Positions 30,501 to 41,107 of a stretch of 64,000 bases of DNA are shown here, one piece after another; position 1 is the first letter of the stretch; the number at the start of each line of letters is the position of its first letter. Position numbers and translations under genes: made by a program. Location: NCBI GenBank assembly GCA_036245525.1, contig BTPG01000004.1:20601146-20665145 (forward strand), read 5' to 3'. Source of the stretch: Semisulcospira habei. Its lineage: Eukaryota; Mollusca; Gastropoda; Semisulcospiridae. The notes beneath the pieces are model-generated. The model saw only the letters and a list, made by a program, of their open reading frames with translations. It was not told where the DNA came from and ran no database searches.

Positions 30501-32940
30501 TCATTGCCAGTGGACGCAGATTATGTTTCAAAACAACATTAGGGCTGAATGTGTTGACATCTCATTGCCAGTGGACGCAGATTATGTTTCAACAAATCTT
30601 TTCAGTTCCAACATCAGTGAGCCCAAACCCTCCAAACAGCATGAATACAAAGCGGGAGGGTGTCAGCAAGAGGCATAGATCCTCATGAGCCCCCGCGAAT
30701 GCGGGGGCTCATGAGTATCCATGTCTCTTGCAGTTGGACCCCAAGTCACTCAAGGAGCATGGGTACAAAGTGGTGTCAGCAAGAGGCATAGATACTCATG
30801 AGTCCCCGCGAATGCGGGGGATTCATTAGGATCTATGTCTCTTGCAGTTGGATCCCTAGTCACTCAAGGAGCATGGGTACAAAGTGGTGTCAGCAAGAGG
30901 CATAGATACTCATGAGTCCCCGCGAATGCGGGGGATTCATTAGGATCTATGTCTCTTGCAGTTGGATCCCAAGTCACTCAAGGTGCATGGGTACAAAGTG
31001 GTGTCAGCAAGAGGCATAGATACTCATGAGTCCCCGCGAATGCGGGGGATTCATTAGGATCTATGTCTCTTGCAGTTGGATCCCAAGTCACTCAAGGTGC
31101 ATGGGTACAAAGTGGTGTCAGCAAGAGGCATAGATACTCATGAGTCCCCGCGAATGCGGGGGATTCATTAGGATCTATGTCTCTTGCAGTTGGATCCCAA
31201 GTCACTCAAGGTGCATGGGTACAAAGTGGTGTCAGCAAGAGGCATAGATACTCATGAGTCCCCGCGAATGCGGGGGATTCATTAGGATCTATGTCTCTTG
31301 CAGTTGGATCCCAAGTCACTCAAGGTGCATGGGTACAAAGTGGTGTCAGCAAGAGGCATAGATACTCATGAGTCCCCGCGAATGCGGGGGATTCATTAGG
31401 ATCTATGTCTCTTGCAGTTGGATCCCAAGTCACTCAAGGTGCATGGGTACAAAGTGGTGTCAGCAAGAGGCATAGATACTCATGAGTCCCCGCGAATGCG
31501 GGGGATTCATTAGGATCTATGTCTCTTGCAGTTGGATCCCAAGTCACTCAAGGAGCATGGGTACAAAGTGGTGTCAGCAAGAGGCATAGATACTCATGAG
31601 TCCCCGCGAATGCGGGGGATTCATTAGGATCTATGTCTCTTGCAGTTGGATCCCAAGTCACTCAAGGTGCATGGGTACAAAGTGGTGTCAGCAAGAGGCA
31701 TAGATACTCATGAGTCCCCGCGAATGCGGGGGATTCATTAGGATCTATGTCTCTTGCAGTTGGATCCCAAGTCACTCAAGGTGCATGGGTACAAAGTGGT
31801 GTCAGCAAGAGGCATAGATACTCATGAGTCCCCGCGAATGCGGGGGATTCATTAGGATCTATGTCTCTTGCAGTTGGATCCCAAGTCACTCAAGGTGCAT
31901 GGGTACAAAGTGGTGTCAGCAAGAGGCATAGATACTCATGAGTCCCCGCGAATGCGGGGGATTCATTAGGATCTATGTCTCTTGCAGTTGGATCCCAAGT
32001 CACTCAAGGAGCATGGGTACAAAGTGGTGTCAGCAAGAGGCATAGATACTCATGAGTCCCCGCGAATGCGGGGGATTCATTAGGATCTATGTCTCTTGCA
32101 GTTGGATCCCAAGTCACTCAAGGTGCATGGGTACAAAGTGGTGTCAGCAAGAGGCATAGATACTCATGAGTCCCCGCGAATGCGGGGGATTCATTAGGAT
32201 CTATGTCTCTTGCAGTTGGATCCCAAGTCACTCAAGGTGCATGGGTACAAAGTGGTGTCAGCAAGAGGCATAGATACTCATGAGTCCCCGCGAATGCGGG
32301 GGATTCATTAGGATCTATGTCTCTTGCAGTTGGATCCCAAGTCACTCAAGGTGCATGGGTACAAAGTGGTGTCAGCAAGAGGCATAGATACTCATGAGTC
32401 CCCGCGAATGCGGGGGATTCATTAGGATCTATGTCTCTTGCAGTTGGATCCCAAGTCACTCAAGGTGCATGGGTACAAAGTGGTGTCAGCAAGAGGCATA
32501 GATACTCATGAGTCCCCGCGAATGCGGGGGATTCATTAGGATCTATGTCTCTTGCAGTTGGATCCCAAGTCACTCAAGGAGCATGGGTACAAAGTGGTGT
32601 CAGCAAAAGGCGTAGATCCTCATATGCCCCAGCATTCGTGGGGGCTCAGGAGGATCTATACCTCTTGCAGTTGGATCCTGTTCAGTATTTCTAGGCAGAG
32701 AAGGGGTCAATGAGGCGAACGCACCTGGACGAAAGTGTCGGCAACACACAACGCTGCCATGAATATGTAAGTGGAGCTCTTGGTGCGGGAACGGAGCAAA
32801 ACCCAGACGGAGAGACTGTTGCCCACAATACCGAGGGCCACAATGATTGGTTTGTAGATGTAGTCGATGTATACGGCCACCACATACTCCGGCACTTTTT
32901 CCAAACTGATGTTCTCAGCAGCGTGGTCTGCTTCAGTCGT
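26135..32940 (-). CDS. Class A (rhodopsin-like) peptide GPCR, six coding exons, one in-frame stop
   Basis: The exons, in reading order, are 32725-32940, 29648-29701, 28811-29019, 28229-28388, 27411-27557 and 26135-26506. All internal junctions are GT-AG with matching phases. Joined, they give about 385 residues. TM1 has the GN motif, TM2 has the conserved Asp (CVAD), TM3 ends in ERY (the DRY motif), and ECL2 has the conserved Cys (LTYC). TM5 has YVPLASLVVFNVLIL. ICL3 has a poly-Asn run. TM6 has FLVCIAP. TM7 is NHAVNFLLYCIAGKKF in place of NPxxY. The NxxVNFxLY form of TM7 and the ERYLAVCRPL loop resemble invertebrate FMRFamide-receptor-like proteins. The ligand is not known. A TAG at 28303-28301 falls between ECL2 and TM5. 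A start codon was not found in exon 1, so an upstream exon is likely. Confidence 0.85.
26600..26758. mobile_element. hpB MITE in GPCR intron
   Basis: Hairpin 26650-26716 (arms gcaagaggaatagaacctca / tgaggttctatgcatcttgc), with usual flanks ataaccccttgattgccgg and acggtggggtta. Confidence 0.8.
27411..27557 (-). CDS. GPCR exon: third intracellular loop with poly-Asn
   Basis: 147 bp (49 codons), phase 0 both ends, acceptor TATCGTTACAG, donor GTGACATT. Reads IRSSRSFHSRNVYAEG, a run of 11 Asn from a (AAC)n tract (27478-27510), then TSSLPSSFSPLTHSRLTERE. It is hydrophilic and basic, with many phosphorylatable Ser/Thr, as expected of an ICL3. Confidence 0.78.
27578..27749. mobile_element. hpB MITE, complete, at GPCR exon acceptor
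   Basis: TTAA at 27578 and 27746. Hairpin 27615-27687. The left end is 17 bp from the acceptor AG of the ICL3 exon. Confidence 0.86.
27746..27824. mobile_element. hpB MITE, truncated, sharing TTAA
   Basis: ttaacccctttacaacacaa then caagaggcatagatcctcat and a broken tip. It starts in the TTAA of the preceding copy. Confidence 0.7.
27842..27985 (-). mobile_element. tRNA-derived SINE in GPCR intron
   Basis: The minus strand has the A box ttgctcagttggaagagcg and B box ggtcgcgggctcgaaaac, then the body cagactctgttcggtgtccc shared with 24.95 and 57.15 kb. Confidence 0.72.
28016..28215. mobile_element. hpA MITE next to GPCR splice donor
   Basis: Hairpin 28062-28134 (arms gggtagtgccagatgagctt / aagctcatctggcactaccc), right TTAA at 28212, only about 12 bp from the donor GT of the ECL2-TM5 exon. 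Confidence 0.85.
28229..28388 (-). pseudogene. GPCR exon: ECL2-TM5, with premature TAG
   Basis: 160 bp, acceptor TTTTATTCTCAG, donor GTTTGTTT. Phase 2 in, phase 0 out, as the neighbours require. It reads GLTYCRPAPEMHFYAYRIWP, then a stop, then VDGAIYCYVPLASLVVFNV and LILRQ. The reading on both sides is receptor-like in the same frame, so the TAG (28303-28301) is a point change, a polymorphism or a sequence error. Truncation here would remove TM5-TM7. Confidence 0.82.
28811..29019 (-). CDS. GPCR exon: TM3-ICL2-TM4
   Basis: 209 bp, acceptor TTCTGTTGCAG, donor GTAAGAAG. Encodes EGTCGLMYAFFFFSIHYSVV, then LMVTMTAERYLAVCRPL (TM3, ERY motif, ICL2) and TM4 with VAGLAFIVAGF. Ends in phase 2. Confidence 0.9.
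29080..29364 (+). repeat. 47-bp minisatellite, six units
   Basis: Units start at 29080, 29127 (50 bp), 29177, 29224, 29271 and 29318, each gtacgtctcgattgagataa then tctgtatgcacacagtcat. The first 20 bp derive from an hpC arm (gatgcggcacgtctcg at 29073). Lies in a GPCR intron. Confidence 0.93.
29648..29701 (-). CDS. GPCR 54-bp exon: end of TM2 and ECL1
   Basis: The acceptor CTTTGCAG and donor GTGAGG bound exactly 18 codons, phase 0 on both sides: IANLLIFVRKFIANETLM. The exon joins the CVADTFVQ of TM2 to the CGLMYAF of TM3 with normal spacing. Confidence 0.85.
29731..30242 (-). mobile_element. SINE-J copy with 13-bp target-site duplication, carrying a nested hpA
   Basis: gacgcttcagtga lies at 29718-29730 and 30243-30255. 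Left part ccaaaaggtgactgccgatc and gaaacacgcttagaaaaggc, right part aaattgtgttgtaacggta. An hpA MITE (29958-30171) interrupts it. Confidence 0.82.
29958..30171. mobile_element. hpA MITE, complete, nested in SINE-J
   Basis: TTAA at 29958 and 30168. Hairpin 30052-30128 with perfect arms ggtgatgccagaatagcttg / caagctattctggcatcacc. Other SINE-J copies read straight through this point (gggtatttacccgaaatatt), while here the sequence is gggttTTAA-[MITE]-TTAAcccgagatatt. Confidence 0.92.
30411..30600 (+). repeat. ~62-bp direct repeat, three units
   Basis: Units of aacattagggctgaatgtg then gacatcttcattgccagtgg then acgcagattatgtttcaaa start near 30411, 30472 and 30535. ccagtggacgcagat is the usual left end of hpB, so this is the hpB left arm in triplicate. 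Confidence 0.88.
30667..32690 (+). repeat. 114-bp satellite array, 18 units, each with an hpB hairpin
   Basis: Unit starts fall every 114 bp from 30667 to 32605. Each unit is a ~70-bp hairpin (gcaagaggcatagatactca / ttaggatctatgtctcttgc with tip gtccccgcgaatgcggggga) plus a ~44-bp linker. Inner units are nearly identical. A ggAgcat/ggTgcat site marks units 1, 2, 8, 12 and 17 with A. The first and last units are diverged, as at array edges. It lies in the first visible GPCR intron. Confidence 0.96.
32725..32940 (-). CDS. GPCR exon: N-terminus, TM1, start of TM2
   Basis: Encodes an extracellular tail with an N-glycosylation site (NIS), TM1 PIIVALGIVGNSLSVWVLL, ICL1 RSRTKSST and the first part of TM2 (MAALCVADTFVQ). 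The donor is at 32724 (CAG|GTGCGT). The acceptor is placed at CCAAAG|ACG (32941), with CAG|ACC a few codons on as an alternative. There is no ATG in frame before the upstream stop region. Confidence 0.82.
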
Positions 32941-32984
32941 CTTTGGAGGAATCAATAATTTAAAAAAAGTCAGTTTTCAAAGTC

Positions 32985-33070
32985 AAGAGGTCTGTGTTGT
33001 GAGAGCAAATCTCTTTACAAAGAAAATCATGCTTTTGACAAAAATTGATTTGCTGTCTTTTACTTTCGCA
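32985..33070. repeat. hpF-like half element
   Basis: acaaagaaaatcatgctttt and gatttgctgtcttttacttt match one half of hpF. Intergenic or upstream of the visible GPCR exons. Confidence 0.5.
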
Positions 33071-33139
33071 GGACAGAGGTCTGAACTATCTGGATTTTTT
33101 TTTTCATTTTTCATTTTTTTGGGTTTTCTTTCTGTTGTT

Positions 33140-33141
<2 letters not shown>

Positions 33142-33236
<95 letters not shown>
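33142..33236 (+). repeat. (CT)n microsatellite
   Basis: About 95 bp of CT, followed by a G-rich tract to about 33270. Confidence 0.95.
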
Positions 33237-33238
<2 letters not shown>

Positions 33239-33987
33239 GGGGGGAGGGGGGGGGGAGGGGAGTGGGGAAGAGGTAGTATGCTGACGTACTCAGCAATGTG
33301 AGCTACCTAAGTTATCTTTGAAAAGAAAAAAAAAGAATATCACTTATTAGAAAAAGGCCCCTGCTTCATCCCTAATACGTTATAGTCAAGCTAAGCTGAC
33401 GCAACACATCGTATGGTACATAGTCCTTGCAGGACACTTCTCAGATGTAAAAAAAAACAACCTGTAAATAATATTAATGTTCCAGATATTAGCAGAGAAC
33501 ATCAATACTTAAAAAAACCCAGCAAAACAATAATTAAAATAATTATATACGTATACCATATATTGTGTTTGCTGTTATGACTCACGTTAGTTTTGTATTT
33601 CTGTTGTTATTGCTGTTGTCTAATATTATCATTTAAATGTGAACATACGCTAAATAATATTCTGATATTAAATTTTGTCTAAAATAATTTTTAGAATTAT
33701 ACTCTATTATTTCTAACCATCAATACGATGTGCACACTCGCATCGACTGGTTTAAAATCAGTAAACTTAAACGGAACTGAAAGTATGCAAACTTCTCACC
33801 ATATTCTCAGAACAGAGCAGCCCACTGCGATGTCCAAAATAACGTGGACAACCCCTTTGATCCTGTTAACAAGACGGTGACATCAGTCTGTCCTACATCA
33901 GCGTCTTCTGAAACCGTTTATTGCTCATTTATAAGAAGACGATTCTTTTTTCTTTTCTTCTTCTATTTTGTTCCCTGGAATAGATTG

Positions 33988-34180
33988 TTAACACATTAAA
34001 CCTTACACTTTGAAGTTGTCCTCTGGAAACAACTGAGCACAACAAACCAGGACAGTTCAACTTCAAGGGTGGTGCCAGAATAGCTTGGCGCCTTGAGGCG
34101 ACAAGGTATTCTGGCGCCACCCATGAACTGTCATGGTCAATGAATATCTTGTTATAGGGTCAAAGTGCTGAACCGGTTAA
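33988..34180. mobile_element. hpA MITE, complete
   Basis: TTAA at 33988 and 34177. Hairpin 34064-34130, ggtggtgccagaatagcttg / acaaggtattctggcgccac. Confidence 0.84.
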
Positions 34181-34189
34181 TGATACAGT

Positions 34190-35905
34190 CGATAAAAACA
34201 TACTGAAGATGTGCTGTGTTTTGTTTACCGACACTAAAATTGATACAAGGACGCTAAAACTGAGATCTGGGATCTGATATTTTCAGAAAACGAAGAAGTG
34301 GTTTGTTTCAATGGTAAGTGGATTCGAGCAATCAAAAGAAATGGCCACTCAAATGGCCACGAAAGTACTGGTCAGCCGCTGTATATCACCGTAGCCGGAA
34401 TCAATAAAGCCATACCACGTTATTCACGATCGTGCTATTTATCGAAGCGTTGATTTTACATAGACTTGTGAAGAAAAAAACACTTGGTAAGCAAAAGGCC
34501 CTAGGACCGAACTAAGTCTTAGCTTCGCCAGCGCACGTTTTGCTAACCGGGTATCCGTATGACAGAGCCAGAGACGTGGGCGCGTGTAACGCACGCAGAC
34601 TTGCCCACAGTCGTACGCACAGACTCTCACGCAACAGACGCATACACCGCCACTGACTCAGACGGGCGCATTCATGCGGTAAAACACAACACACGGGCTC
34701 CCTTTCTAAAGTAACCTTTATACACTATAAATGAAAAGAACGACTTAAATGATTATCAACTATATACACTGTTCTATTATCACACCACACACGTATCACA
34801 ATATCTTTGCCAGGTTAGGTCTTAGTCTCACATTGCCTCCAACCTGTTTGATGTTGTTGCCTGGTTACGTTGGTCCTTCTCACGTCTGGCGTGAAAGTCC
34901 TTCGTCGTACGCTTGTTGCCGTCCTGTCTCTCTTTGGGCACGGACGTCCTTGTTCGCGTACGGTACTCAGTTCTCGCTTGGACTTGGGTGTCTTGGTCCC
35001 CAGTCAGACTCACTCTCAGAAGAGCTGGAGGGATGACCTCACGTAGGTCCCACCTGCGACTCGATGTCTCGGCGTCCGTCTTTCCACTCTTGTTACAAGA
35101 ACTCTGAATAGACAAAAGTCCCAACGTAACACTTGCTAAACACACAACATATTGGATCAATGAGAAACGTCACGTAACCTGGCTGATACAAATAACTCAC
35201 ACGTTCATTCACACACACACACACGTGCTTCATAAACTATCTTCGTATCACCCCCATATCTGTCACTATCTTGAAACAGACTATAGCCTAACACTCTTGC
35301 TATACATTACTCTATACACTGGAAAAGACTATGCTTAGCCAACCACGTACTATCTTCATAGCGGCTTAGACATACACACTTCATATTCCTTTAGTCATCT
35401 AACTCGGTAAACAACTGTATACAAAAACACCGGTTACTTCACCGAATTCTAAACATACTATAACTAAACCAAACCGGAACACCGCTATACAACCACATTA
35501 ATCTTACCACGCATACTGTCTTTAACTAAACAACTATCAATACTACGTTTATAGAAACATACCTGAAATCTAGGCTTCAGAGTCTTGGAATGCGGGCTAG
35601 GTAACTCAAACACAACCGTTCCATACGACAAGACAGCCCGCACTACCGATCTAGACCTCTGACAGACACAGCTTCCGCCTAGAACTCACTAAACAGAACT
35701 CACTAAAAATCCCGTGCTAACCATGTCTTACAGATTTCCCGTGGAGCCTAATGCCACCACAAACAAACCGTTAACAAAACCCGTACCGTACTAATCCTAC
35801 TGTGTGAGCACTATGCCCGAGCATAGAGCTTCATCACAGCGCGTTACATCATATACCGCGGTATACTGGAGCGCGTTATAGCGAGGATGACCTGTACGTC
35901 ATTTT
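34190..35905. other. Intergenic DNA, nothing assigned
   Basis: Plus-strand A/C-rich sequence with no convincing gene. Open frames at 34439-35160 have no recognisable domain. The segment 35600-35850 (minus) begins tgtaacgcgctg like some LTRs, but I found no partner LTR or target duplication. Confidence 0.4.
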
Positions 35906-35910
35906 TTTTT

Positions 35911-36133
35911 TTATCAACCCATTGACTGTCGAGAAATAGTGAACGAGATCCAACTGCAAGAGACATAGGTCCTCATGAGCCCCCGCAGTCGCGGGGCTCA
36001 TGAGGATCTATGTCTCTTGCCGAGACCCATTTGTATCCATGTTCTTTGGACGGTTATGGCTTTCGGTCGTTGAATGAACACAGATTTCAGAAATACAATA
36101 ATAGTATACGTACAGTGGCAGGGTAGGGGTTAA
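35911..36133. mobile_element. hpB MITE
   Basis: Hairpin 35957-36021 (arms gcaagagacataggtcctca / tgaggatctatgtctcttgc), right TTAA at 36130, left ttatcaacccattgactgtc. Confidence 0.82.
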
Positions 36134-36254
36134 CGGATGTACTTAAGAAAACTTAAGAAAGCAAGTTCGTCTCAGACAAATACATATTTGACTGTAAACA
36201 TTGTGGAATTCTAAATTTCCTTGCTCCTTTGTTGTTTCGAGGCAAACTGTCCTT

Positions 36255-36322
36255 CCCGATGCGCAAAAGGCCATCGCGGCCGACGTCGGAAGAAGTCACC
36301 CGAATGTCTTTTGCGCATTGGG
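36255..36322. repeat. hpD hairpin
   Basis: cccgatgcgcaaaaggccat / cgaatgtcttttgcgcattggg. One arm is diverged. Confidence 0.7.
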
Positions 36323-36372
36323 TTGATATTGGAAATGCGAGCGCGTCTGGCGCGTTCAAGAATTGCATCCCG

Positions 36373-36373
<1 letters not shown>

Positions 36374-36436
<63 letters not shown>

Positions 36437-36457
36437 GCACGCACGCACGCACACACG

Positions 36458-36492
<35 letters not shown>

Positions 36493-36505
36493 GCACGCAC
36501 ACACA

Positions 36506-36538
<33 letters not shown>

Positions 36539-36546
36539 GCACACAC
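36374..36546 (+). repeat. (CA)n/(CACG)n microsatellite
   Basis: About 170 bp of CA with CACG and CGCG blocks. It creates spurious long frames on both strands. Confidence 0.95.
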
Positions 36547-36790
36547 TATGTACGCGCACTTTTTACACGCATACGTACTTGCGCAAATGTTCAAGTAAAC
36601 AGAATAATATTTTATTTTTATTTTTTACTCAGTCGCAATCAGTTGCATCATTGACATACAACATTTTTCGACCTGTCTGTGTCAACTCATCAATATTCTG
36701 TGTTGCATGTGTATTTTCTGAACATTTTTGAAGTGGATGATATTCGGTTGCCGGTAAAAGTAACAATGATATTTATTCATAAATTTTGTC

Positions 36791-36919
36791 TTAACCCATT
36801 CTACCCAAGACAGACCACAGCAAGATAAGGATTGACGTACCATGATAGTTCTGTGTCCTGCACTGCAATGCAGTCTTCAGAGCATAACGGCAACACTTGG
36901 GGATTTCGTAATTAGTTAA
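36791..36919. mobile_element. hpA MITE with hairpin deleted
   Basis: TTAA at 36791 and 36916. Left ttaacccattctaccc, right gcaatgcagtcttcagag. The central palindrome is missing after accatgatagtt. Confidence 0.8.
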
Positions 36920-37173
36920 CCTGCCAGTGTCAGTTGACGCGGACTGCGTTTCTGCATTCTTCGTTAATTAAACACCCAAAGACCCTAGATGTCCCAGCGA
37001 CGTTGATTCAAAGTGGTGTCAACAAGAGGCATAGATCCTCATGAGCCCCCGGGGGCTCATGAGGATCTATGCCTCTTGCTGACACCACTCTGAATCCATA
37101 TTCTTGGGACACGCAAGGTCCATACCTGTTGCAATTGGGTGGTGTTGCAATTTTCTCATCACTGAACGGGTTA
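36916..37173. mobile_element. hpB MITE, perfect hairpin
   Basis: Starts in the TTAA that ends the hpA copy. Hairpin 37013-37088: gtcaacaagaggcatagatc and on to gatctatgcctcttgctgac, tip gagcccccgggggctc. Confidence 0.86.
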
Positions 37174-37220
37174 TTTTTTTCTTGGTTGCGGGTGGGGGGT
37201 GGGTGTGTGGGGTAGGGTGT

Positions 37221-37251
<31 letters not shown>

Positions 37252-37717
37252 GGGGATAGGAGTAATTAGTCTACGTGGGCGACGATTTTGTCATGCCATT
37301 GCTTTTTCTCCCCTCTGCCGATATAACATTTCCCATTGATTTCTTTTCTCTGCATTTTACTCACTTAATGTATCACAATGGAACCATTTCACCAAATGAC
37401 AAACAATAATTACAGGTCACCTAAGCAAACTTTTCACGTCTAAGTGGATTGTAAGCTTATTTGAAGGTAGTAAGATTATGTTATTATTGTTACAATGTCA
37501 ATGATCGTGAGTTTCTTTACAAGCACACACACGCACACAGAGAAACGACCACTAAACATAACACTGAGAACTTGGGCAAACAACCAACCAAACCAACAAA
37601 AACACGACAGGATCCACGTAAGCAAAAACAACATCAGCAACAATGACGTCTGAGCGAACGAACGAAAAACGAAATCCAGCATTACAACGAGCAAACAGGT
37701 AAGCAAGCTATCAATAC

Positions 37718-37770
37718 AAACAAACAAACAAACAAACAAACAAACAAACAAACAAACAAACAAACAAACA
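37718..37770 (+). repeat. (CAAA)n microsatellite
   Basis: About 13 units of caaa. Confidence 0.92.
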
Positions 37771-37789
37771 GAGTAGCCAGAGTACTCCT

Positions 37790-38320
37790 GTTGATTCCTG
37801 CACGTCCTGGAAGCTGAAGTTGTCGTCTGACGTTCATGATCCCCTTCAGGGTGCCAAGCGAGGTGGCGTACACAATGACAAACACACCCGCGCACTGTCA
37901 ACCCGAAGGGGGGTCCAGGGTCCTCACCCCCATCCACCGAGCACCTGAAACAGGTGACTGCGTGGTCGCTGCGGGGGATCCGACCCTTAGACCCTAGGGG
38001 TGTTGGGGGGTGGGGCAGAACACAGCAGCTCTAGAAAGAGCAGCAGTGACGAAGTAAGCGTTATTGTCGTAAGATCATCTCTTCAAACGAAGTAAGCGCC
38101 ATGGTGAGAACACCCACAATACACGGCGCCGCCTGACGGAGCAGACGACACAGTGCCTGTGTTAATGGTGGACTGGAGACGACGGGTGGACCCCGGCCTT
38201 ATATCGGGTAGAATGTCTGACGATAAAGTTCTCAGCTGCACTCCTCCGTCTGCAAGAGGCATAGATTCTCATGAGCCCCTGCGAATGCAGGGGCTCATGA
38301 GAATCTATGCCTCTTGCTGC
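37790..38320 (+). repeat. Left copy of ~530-bp inverted duplication
   Basis: Reverse complement of 44663-45203 with high identity, including an hpB hairpin at its right end (38250-38319). Contains gtaagcgccatggtgagaac and ggacccccct-type blocks. Partial frames on opposite strands share VDGGEDPGPPFGL and HCVRH, but no protein family is recognised. Confidence 0.85.
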
Positions 38321-38835
38321 ATGTAAAAATTGTTACTACATCGACGCTTGTCATTGCTTGCAGTTGTGCGGTGTTGCGTTTACGTCAGGTGTCAGCAGAT
38401 CGAAGTGTTCCCTAAAATAGCAACTTACGCACATCGCGCGAGCGGTTAACCTTGTTGATCTATGCAAGTCACGGCATTGAACGCCAGGTGACCACAGAAG
38501 TAAATGGTGTAAGTGAGAGGAATAAACCTCATACGACCCCGCCTTTGCCTTGAGCACATGATGTTCTGTGCTTCCCGTAGATAGTGTTATAGTTTGGAAT
38601 TAATACGGTCCAAGTTCTTTTATCGTCTATCACATGAACCCAACGAGTTAGTTTCGTCACGTGGCATGGTCAATCCAGTTGTGCTAAAAATATCCGCTAT
38701 TCAGGCCATACAAGTCTTTGTGTGTTGGTCTGTGATTTTGAACCTGGCGGATCAAGGCTATAAGGTCCAGAATTTCAGATCAGCACCCAATTATCTGCAA
38801 AGGTACACATGCACACATATCAGTGCTGTATATTC

Positions 38836-39066
<231 letters not shown>

Positions 39067-39178
39067 CGTTTCGTGCGTTCAGTCGTGCGCGCCTGTATGT
39101 GTCTGTCTGACCTGTCCGTCCATGTCTGTCTGTCAGACTGTTTGCCTGTCTGTATGTTTGTCACACGATAACCATATC

Positions 39179-39372
39179 ATTGACCCATTTCATCCTAAGG
39201 CTGATTTCTTTTCTATTTACTTATTGTCCTATGAGGACTACATTACAGATTAGCAGATAGATCAACCATTTTAGTTCAAGGGTGGTGCCAGAATAGCTTG
39301 GCGCCTAAGGCGCCAAGCTATTCTGGCACCACCCTTGAACTATCATAGTCAAATTGATTTCCATCAGTTGTA
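39179..39372. mobile_element. hpA MITE
   Basis: Perfect hairpin 39270-39345 with arms ggtggtgccagaatagcttg / caagctattctggcaccacc. End motifs ttgacccatttcatcc are present, the TTAA is decayed. Confidence 0.82.
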
Positions 39373-39560
39373 ATAATAATAATAATAATAACACAACGCT
39401 TTTTTATAGCGCCCTTCCCCACTTACGCAGGCTCGGAACGCTTTACAAATGATAAACACACTCAAGAAACTACAAATTACAGCAACAACAAAAACAGTTT
39501 AGGCATACTAACCACAGTCTTTCACACAACGAACACATTCTATTTACAGTAACATCAACC
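39371..39560 (+). mobile_element. Probable SINE/LINE 3' region
   Basis: aataataataataataacac then acgcttttttatagcgccct and cggaacgctttaca, a pattern common at the tails of dispersed retroposons. Boundaries not found. Confidence 0.4.
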
Positions 39561-39928
39561 AAAAATCACATGATGGGAAGCAAAGGAAAATTAACTCTGA
39601 TATGCCAAATTAAAACCGGATAGGTTTTCAGGTTGGTTTTGAAGACTGAGAGTGTCGGGGATTGACGGACATGGGGAGGTAGAGGATGAAATTGAAAAGG
39701 GTTGATGATGACTCTGCTCGCCCTCCCTCTATGCCTACCCCTCCCCGTGCCCCCGCCCCCTTCACCCCCCCCCCACACACACACACACAACTCACCATTG
39801 ATTAGATCCCGGTGACACAGAGGGTGGAGAACGCCACCATTGAGAATGAGATACAGCCGGCTTCAAACTGCTAATGGACAAGTATCAGGCAGGGGGCAAG
39901 GGGAACACAAACCGGGATACCTTTCCTT

Positions 39929-39999
39929 ACACTGGTTGTCTCCCTCGATTCGCTACCTCGGCTGACCAGCGGTAGCGAATCGAGGGAGACAACCAGTGT
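39929..39999. repeat. hpG hairpin
   Basis: Arms cactggttgtctccctcgat then tcgctacc / ggtagcgaatcgagggagac then aaccagtg. Single copy in this window. Confidence 0.78.
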
Positions 40000-40012
40000 G
40001 CCATTTGTTTGG

Positions 40013-40182
40013 TTAACTCAATCAGCCCGACGCACGTATTTCCCAAATTTTGGAGGCGTCATCTAACGACTATGCACCTGTTGCAGGAGACAGGCGCCAA
40101 GCTAATCTGGCACTACCCTTGAATTATCATGGTCGACCGGGGGCCATCTCCTGCTGTAGTGCGTCAAGGCTGAATAAGTTAA
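40013..40182. mobile_element. hpA MITE with one hairpin arm deleted
   Basis: TTAA at 40013 and 40179. Only the right arm gcgccaagctaatctggcac is left. Confidence 0.82.
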
Positions 40183-40262
40183 CTGCCCGGCCTGAGTGGC
40201 TAGCGCTCTTTCACACCCAGGGCGAAGTGTGGGAGACGGACAGCGCAAACGAAGGGTAGCTT

Positions 40263-40322
40263 CCCAGTGCGCAAAGGCCATCGAGCCGACGTCGGCCAGA
40301 TGACATTTTGCGCGGCATTGGG
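40263..40322. repeat. hpD hairpin
   Basis: cccagtgcgcaaaggccatc / gatgacattttgcgcggcattggg. Confidence 0.72.
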
Positions 40323-40329
40323 TTGGAGC

Positions 40330-41105
40330 CTCTCCGTCAGTCTGGCATTATAGGTCACGGTATACATTTAAATTGGGAAGGTCAGGCAGTAAGAGGCTCC
40401 GTGGTTTTTAAAAATAATTTTTGCCTTGTTTGAAAATTTGCAGTTGGGCTGACTGTTGGAATTTGCTGGAAATTTGTGGTTAGCTGAGAGGAGACATGTT
40501 TGGTGCTTTGATTCATACCATCCTGAGCTTATCCAGTGCGGGACATTTGTGGGCCTATGTTGAGTTGCCTTTGACGTAGTGATTTGAGGGGCACGCTGAT
40601 TTCAGCTGTGCTTGGGTGTGGGGTTGGTAAGGAACCAGTTTTATAGCCAAGAAATGAGACGGGTCATGTGCTGTTTTTTTTTTGTATTTTGTGCATGGCA
40701 AATGTGCAGCTGGTGGGCGATAGTGTTTTTTAGGGAATTGAACAATTAGGGGATGACTGGGACTGACTAAGGCTAAGAGACTGGACAGTACGGAAACACC
40801 ACTGTGGTCCGTAGCCTATAGACCCTCGAGCAAGTGGCGGTTGATGCATTTCCGGTCGCCTAATAGTGTTACAGTAAAACTCGATTTTTACCAAGTCGCA
40901 TAGAAAAACAAAACAAACGTCATTTGATCATATCAACGCCGTTAGCCGCAGTTATCCCAACTTCAGTCCGGCTTTCTCGGGTAAAGTACTTTGCTTACAG
41001 GAAATGTCGGATACAGCAACAATGAAGTCACTCTGGTAGGTCCCTCCCGTTTGTTATATCCCGCGAAGTTAACTGCACTTACGTAGCTTTCGAGTCTTTC
41101 CAGGC
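40330..41105. other. Intergenic DNA, nothing assigned
   Basis: No long frame, hairpin or microsatellite seen. Confidence 0.5.
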
Positions 41106-41107
41106 GA

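Noticed and set aside
30781..30900. ATGAGTCC followed by a GC-rich hairpin in the satellite unit, reminiscent of a hammerhead
   Set aside because: The GAAA part of the core is missing and the CTGA part does not match; the fold is a simple MITE hairpin.
30667..32690. Regular array with palindromic repeats, superficially like a CRISPR array
   Set aside because: The whole 114-bp unit is repeated, with no unique spacers, in a eukaryotic intron. It is a satellite.
34439..35160. Minus-strand frames in an A/C-rich segment
   Set aside because: No domain; composition alone explains the open frames. A possible LTR was considered, but no partner or target duplication was found.
36356..36731. Long frames on both strands (CVCVC / HTHTH)
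   Set aside because: Pure translation of the CA microsatellite.
39797..39872. Possible exon on the minus strand reading EAGCISFSMVAFSTLCVTGI, with acceptor TTAGCAG and donor GTGAGT
   Set aside because: It resembles a membrane helix, but has a TAA in frame before the donor, no neighbouring exon, and lies beside a retroposon tail.
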